Below, one piece after another: positions 5,604-6,451 of a stretch of DNA of 6,451 bases. The notes under the pieces are model-generated. The model was not told where the DNA came from, ran no database searches, and saw only the letters and a program-made list of their open reading frames with translations. A program made the translations under genes and the position numbers. Positions within the stretch are counted from its first letter, which is position 1; every line of letters starts with the position of its first letter. The stretch is from JAUXIQ01 sp030620925 [NCBI: Nitrospinota bacterium] (GTDB lineage Bacteria; JAUXIQ01). Location: positions 1 through 6,451 of the forward strand of contig JAUXIQ010000121.1 of assembly GCA_030620925.1 (NCBI GenBank), read 5' to 3'.

Positions 5604-6383
5604 TCATCGCATGATCATGCCGCCACACACGTTGAACGCCTGGCCGGTAATCCCCGATGCCTCATCAGAAGCCAGGAAGACCACCGCCGCCGAGACCTCC
5701 TCGGGGCTGACGGTGCGATGCAGGGCTATCTGGTCGGTGAAGAATTTTTTCGCCTCATCGTAAGTGGAGCCGGTGGCCTTGGCGCGGTTCTCCAAAACCC
5801 TCTCCATACGCTCTCCCTCCGTGGCGCCTGGCATGAGGACGTTAACCCTTACGTTGTGCTCCCCCACCTCCAGGGCCATACTATGGCTGAAACCTATCAT
5901 GCCCCACTTCGATGCGGCGTAGGGGGACCTGAAGGAATAGGCCATGCGGCCGGCGATGGAGCCTATGTTTACTATGTTCCCGCTCCTGGCGGGTATCATG
6001 TGCTTGAGGACCTCCTGTGAGCATAGGAATGCGCCGGTGAGGTTTACGTCCAGGGTCTCCCGCCACTGATCGGGGTCGAGCTCCACCACGGTGGAGGTGG
6101 GGCCGTCGATCCCCGAGTTGTTTATCAGCACGTCCACCTTTCCGAACTCCTTAACCGCGGCCTCCACCATACCCTTTATCTGTCCGTGGTTCGTGACGTC
6201 GGTGGCGCAGACCAGCGCCTTGCAACCCATACCCCGTATCTCCGAAGCGACCTCTTCCATTTTTTCAACAGACCTGGCCGCCAGCACTACGTCTGCTCCC
6301 TCCTGAGCGAACGCCAGGGCTATTGCCTTTCCGATTCCGTAACCGCCGCCGGTGACTATCCCCACTTTGCCTTCCAGCTTCAT
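5604..6383 (-). CDS. Classical SDR family oxidoreductase (FabG-like)
   Basis: A 259-residue, single-domain short-chain dehydrogenase/reductase of normal length. It shows the nucleotide-binding TGGGYGIG (11-18), Asp62 in TDV, NNSG (88-91, the usual NNAG with Ser), VNLTGAF with catalytic Asn114, GSIAG with Ser142, and Tyr155/Lys159 in YAASK. The C-terminal GITGQAFNVCGG is typical of FabG-like members. The end of the second strand reads AARS with no acidic residue, which suggests NADP(H) over NAD(H). The start is ATG 6383 with GGAAAGGGG at 6396-6388. The gene leads the oxidoreductase genes by 43 bp, so a role on an oxoacyl/hydroxyacyl intermediate of the same pathway is plausible, for example a 3-hydroxyacyl-CoA step. 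The family is too broad to name a substrate. Confidence 0.9.
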   Translation of the reverse strand: MKLEGKVGIVTGGGYGIGKAIALAFAQEGADVVLAARSVEKMEEVASEIRGMGCKALVCATDVTNHGQIKGMVEAAVKEFGKVDVLINNSGIDGPTSTVVELDPDQWRETLDVNLTGAFLCSQEVLKHMIPARSGNIVNIGSIAGRMAYSFRSPYAASKWGMIGFSHSMALEVGEHNVRVNVLMPGATEGERMERVLENRAKATGSTYDEAKKFFTDQIALHRTVSPEEVSAAVVFLASDEASGITGQAFNVCGGMIMR

Positions 6384-6395
6384 TTCGCCCCTTTC

Positions 6396-6449
6396 CTATA
6401 TACGATACAAGATTCTGCATACAAGATAAACGATAAAGGCGATGCGCAT
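6396..6449 (-). other. 17-codon hydrophobic open frame or tail of an upstream gene
   Basis: An ATG at 6449 opens a frame that ends in TAG (6398-6396), encoding MRIAFIVYLVCRILYRI. The stop falls just before the SDR ribosome-binding site, twelve bases from the SDR start. It may be the C-terminus of a membrane protein whose body lies beyond 6451, a small leader peptide, or chance. The frame is open to the window edge, and no ribosome-binding site can be judged. Confidence 0.2.
6405..6427. repeat. 9-bp direct repeat upstream of the SDR gene
   Basis: ATACAAGAT occurs perfectly at 6405-6413 and 6419-6427, separated by TCTGC (14-bp period). The copies lie 22-44 bp before the SDR start. Such tandem sites can bind regulators, but the spacing is not a full helical turn. 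No convincing promoter is visible between 6384 and 6451: a TATATA at 6402-6397 would start transcription inside the ribosome-binding site. Confidence 0.4.
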
Positions 6450-6450
6450 C
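6441..6450. repeat. 10-bp palindrome at the right edge
   Basis: GATGCGCATC is a perfect palindrome 58-67 bp upstream of the SDR start. It could be an operator half of a larger element cut by the window edge, or chance. The flanking bases (C and A) do not extend the symmetry. Confidence 0.3.
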
Positions 6451-6451
6451 A

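Noticed and set aside
6397-6424. TTGTAT / TATATA as a promoter for the SDR gene
   Set aside because: 16-bp spacing is tolerable, but transcription would start within the ribosome-binding site, leaving no usable leader.
1-6451. CRISPR arrays, tRNA or rRNA genes, insertion sequences, phage genes
   Set aside because: No repeated spacer pattern, cloverleaf or transposase motif was seen; nearly all the sequence is explained by six metabolic or transport genes.

Overview
The window is a compact, almost fully coding stretch of a bacterial chromosome. All the clear genes lie on the minus strand, so the biological order runs from high to low coordinates. The gene content is a 2-oxoacid:ferredoxin oxidoreductase with a single predicted [4Fe-4S] cluster in its beta subunit, branched-chain-amino-acid-type ABC ATPases and an acyl-chain-type SDR. 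This points to a strict or facultative anaerobe that ferments or respires amino or organic acids. GC content looks moderate (mid-50s in the genes by eye) and Shine-Dalgarno sequences are strong. Clostridia, Desulfobacterota or anaerobic Chloroflexota would all fit; the sequence alone does not decide.

Layout in transcription order: (1) 6451-6384, a short leader with a 9-bp direct repeat, a 10-bp palindrome and a 17-codon hydrophobic open frame that may be the tail of an upstream gene. (2) 6383-5604, a classical short-chain dehydrogenase/reductase. (3) 5560-4484, the alpha subunit of a 2-oxoacid:ferredoxin oxidoreductase (VorB/KorA type). (4) 4487-3720, the TPP- and FeS-binding beta subunit, overlapping alpha by ATGA. 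(5) 3649-3089, the gamma subunit. (6) 3039-1414, a single polypeptide joining a LivG-type and a LivF-type ABC ATPase. (7) a 152-bp gap with an extended -10 promoter and a palindrome. (8) 1261-197, a C45 family (acyl-CoA:6-APA acyltransferase-like) N-terminal-nucleophile protein. (9) 196-1, no confident gene; a plus-strand frame open from the window edge to 120 may be the 3' end of a convergent gene.

Genes 2-6 have small gaps (43, -4, 70 and 49 bp) and no visible terminator between them, so they are probably one operon. A coherent but inferred reading is branched-chain amino acid (or other 2-oxoacid precursor) use: LivGF powers import, a transaminase elsewhere gives the 2-oxoacid, the alpha-beta-gamma enzyme decarboxylates it to acyl-CoA and reduces ferredoxin, and the SDR acts on a hydroxy/oxoacyl intermediate. 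The Liv permeases, the binding protein and the ferredoxin-like delta subunit are not in the window.

Nothing here is a clearly new system. The points most worth checking are the LivG-LivF fusion, with an internal ribosome-binding site, start codon and perfect hairpin in its linker, and its linkage to a delta-less oxidoreductase.
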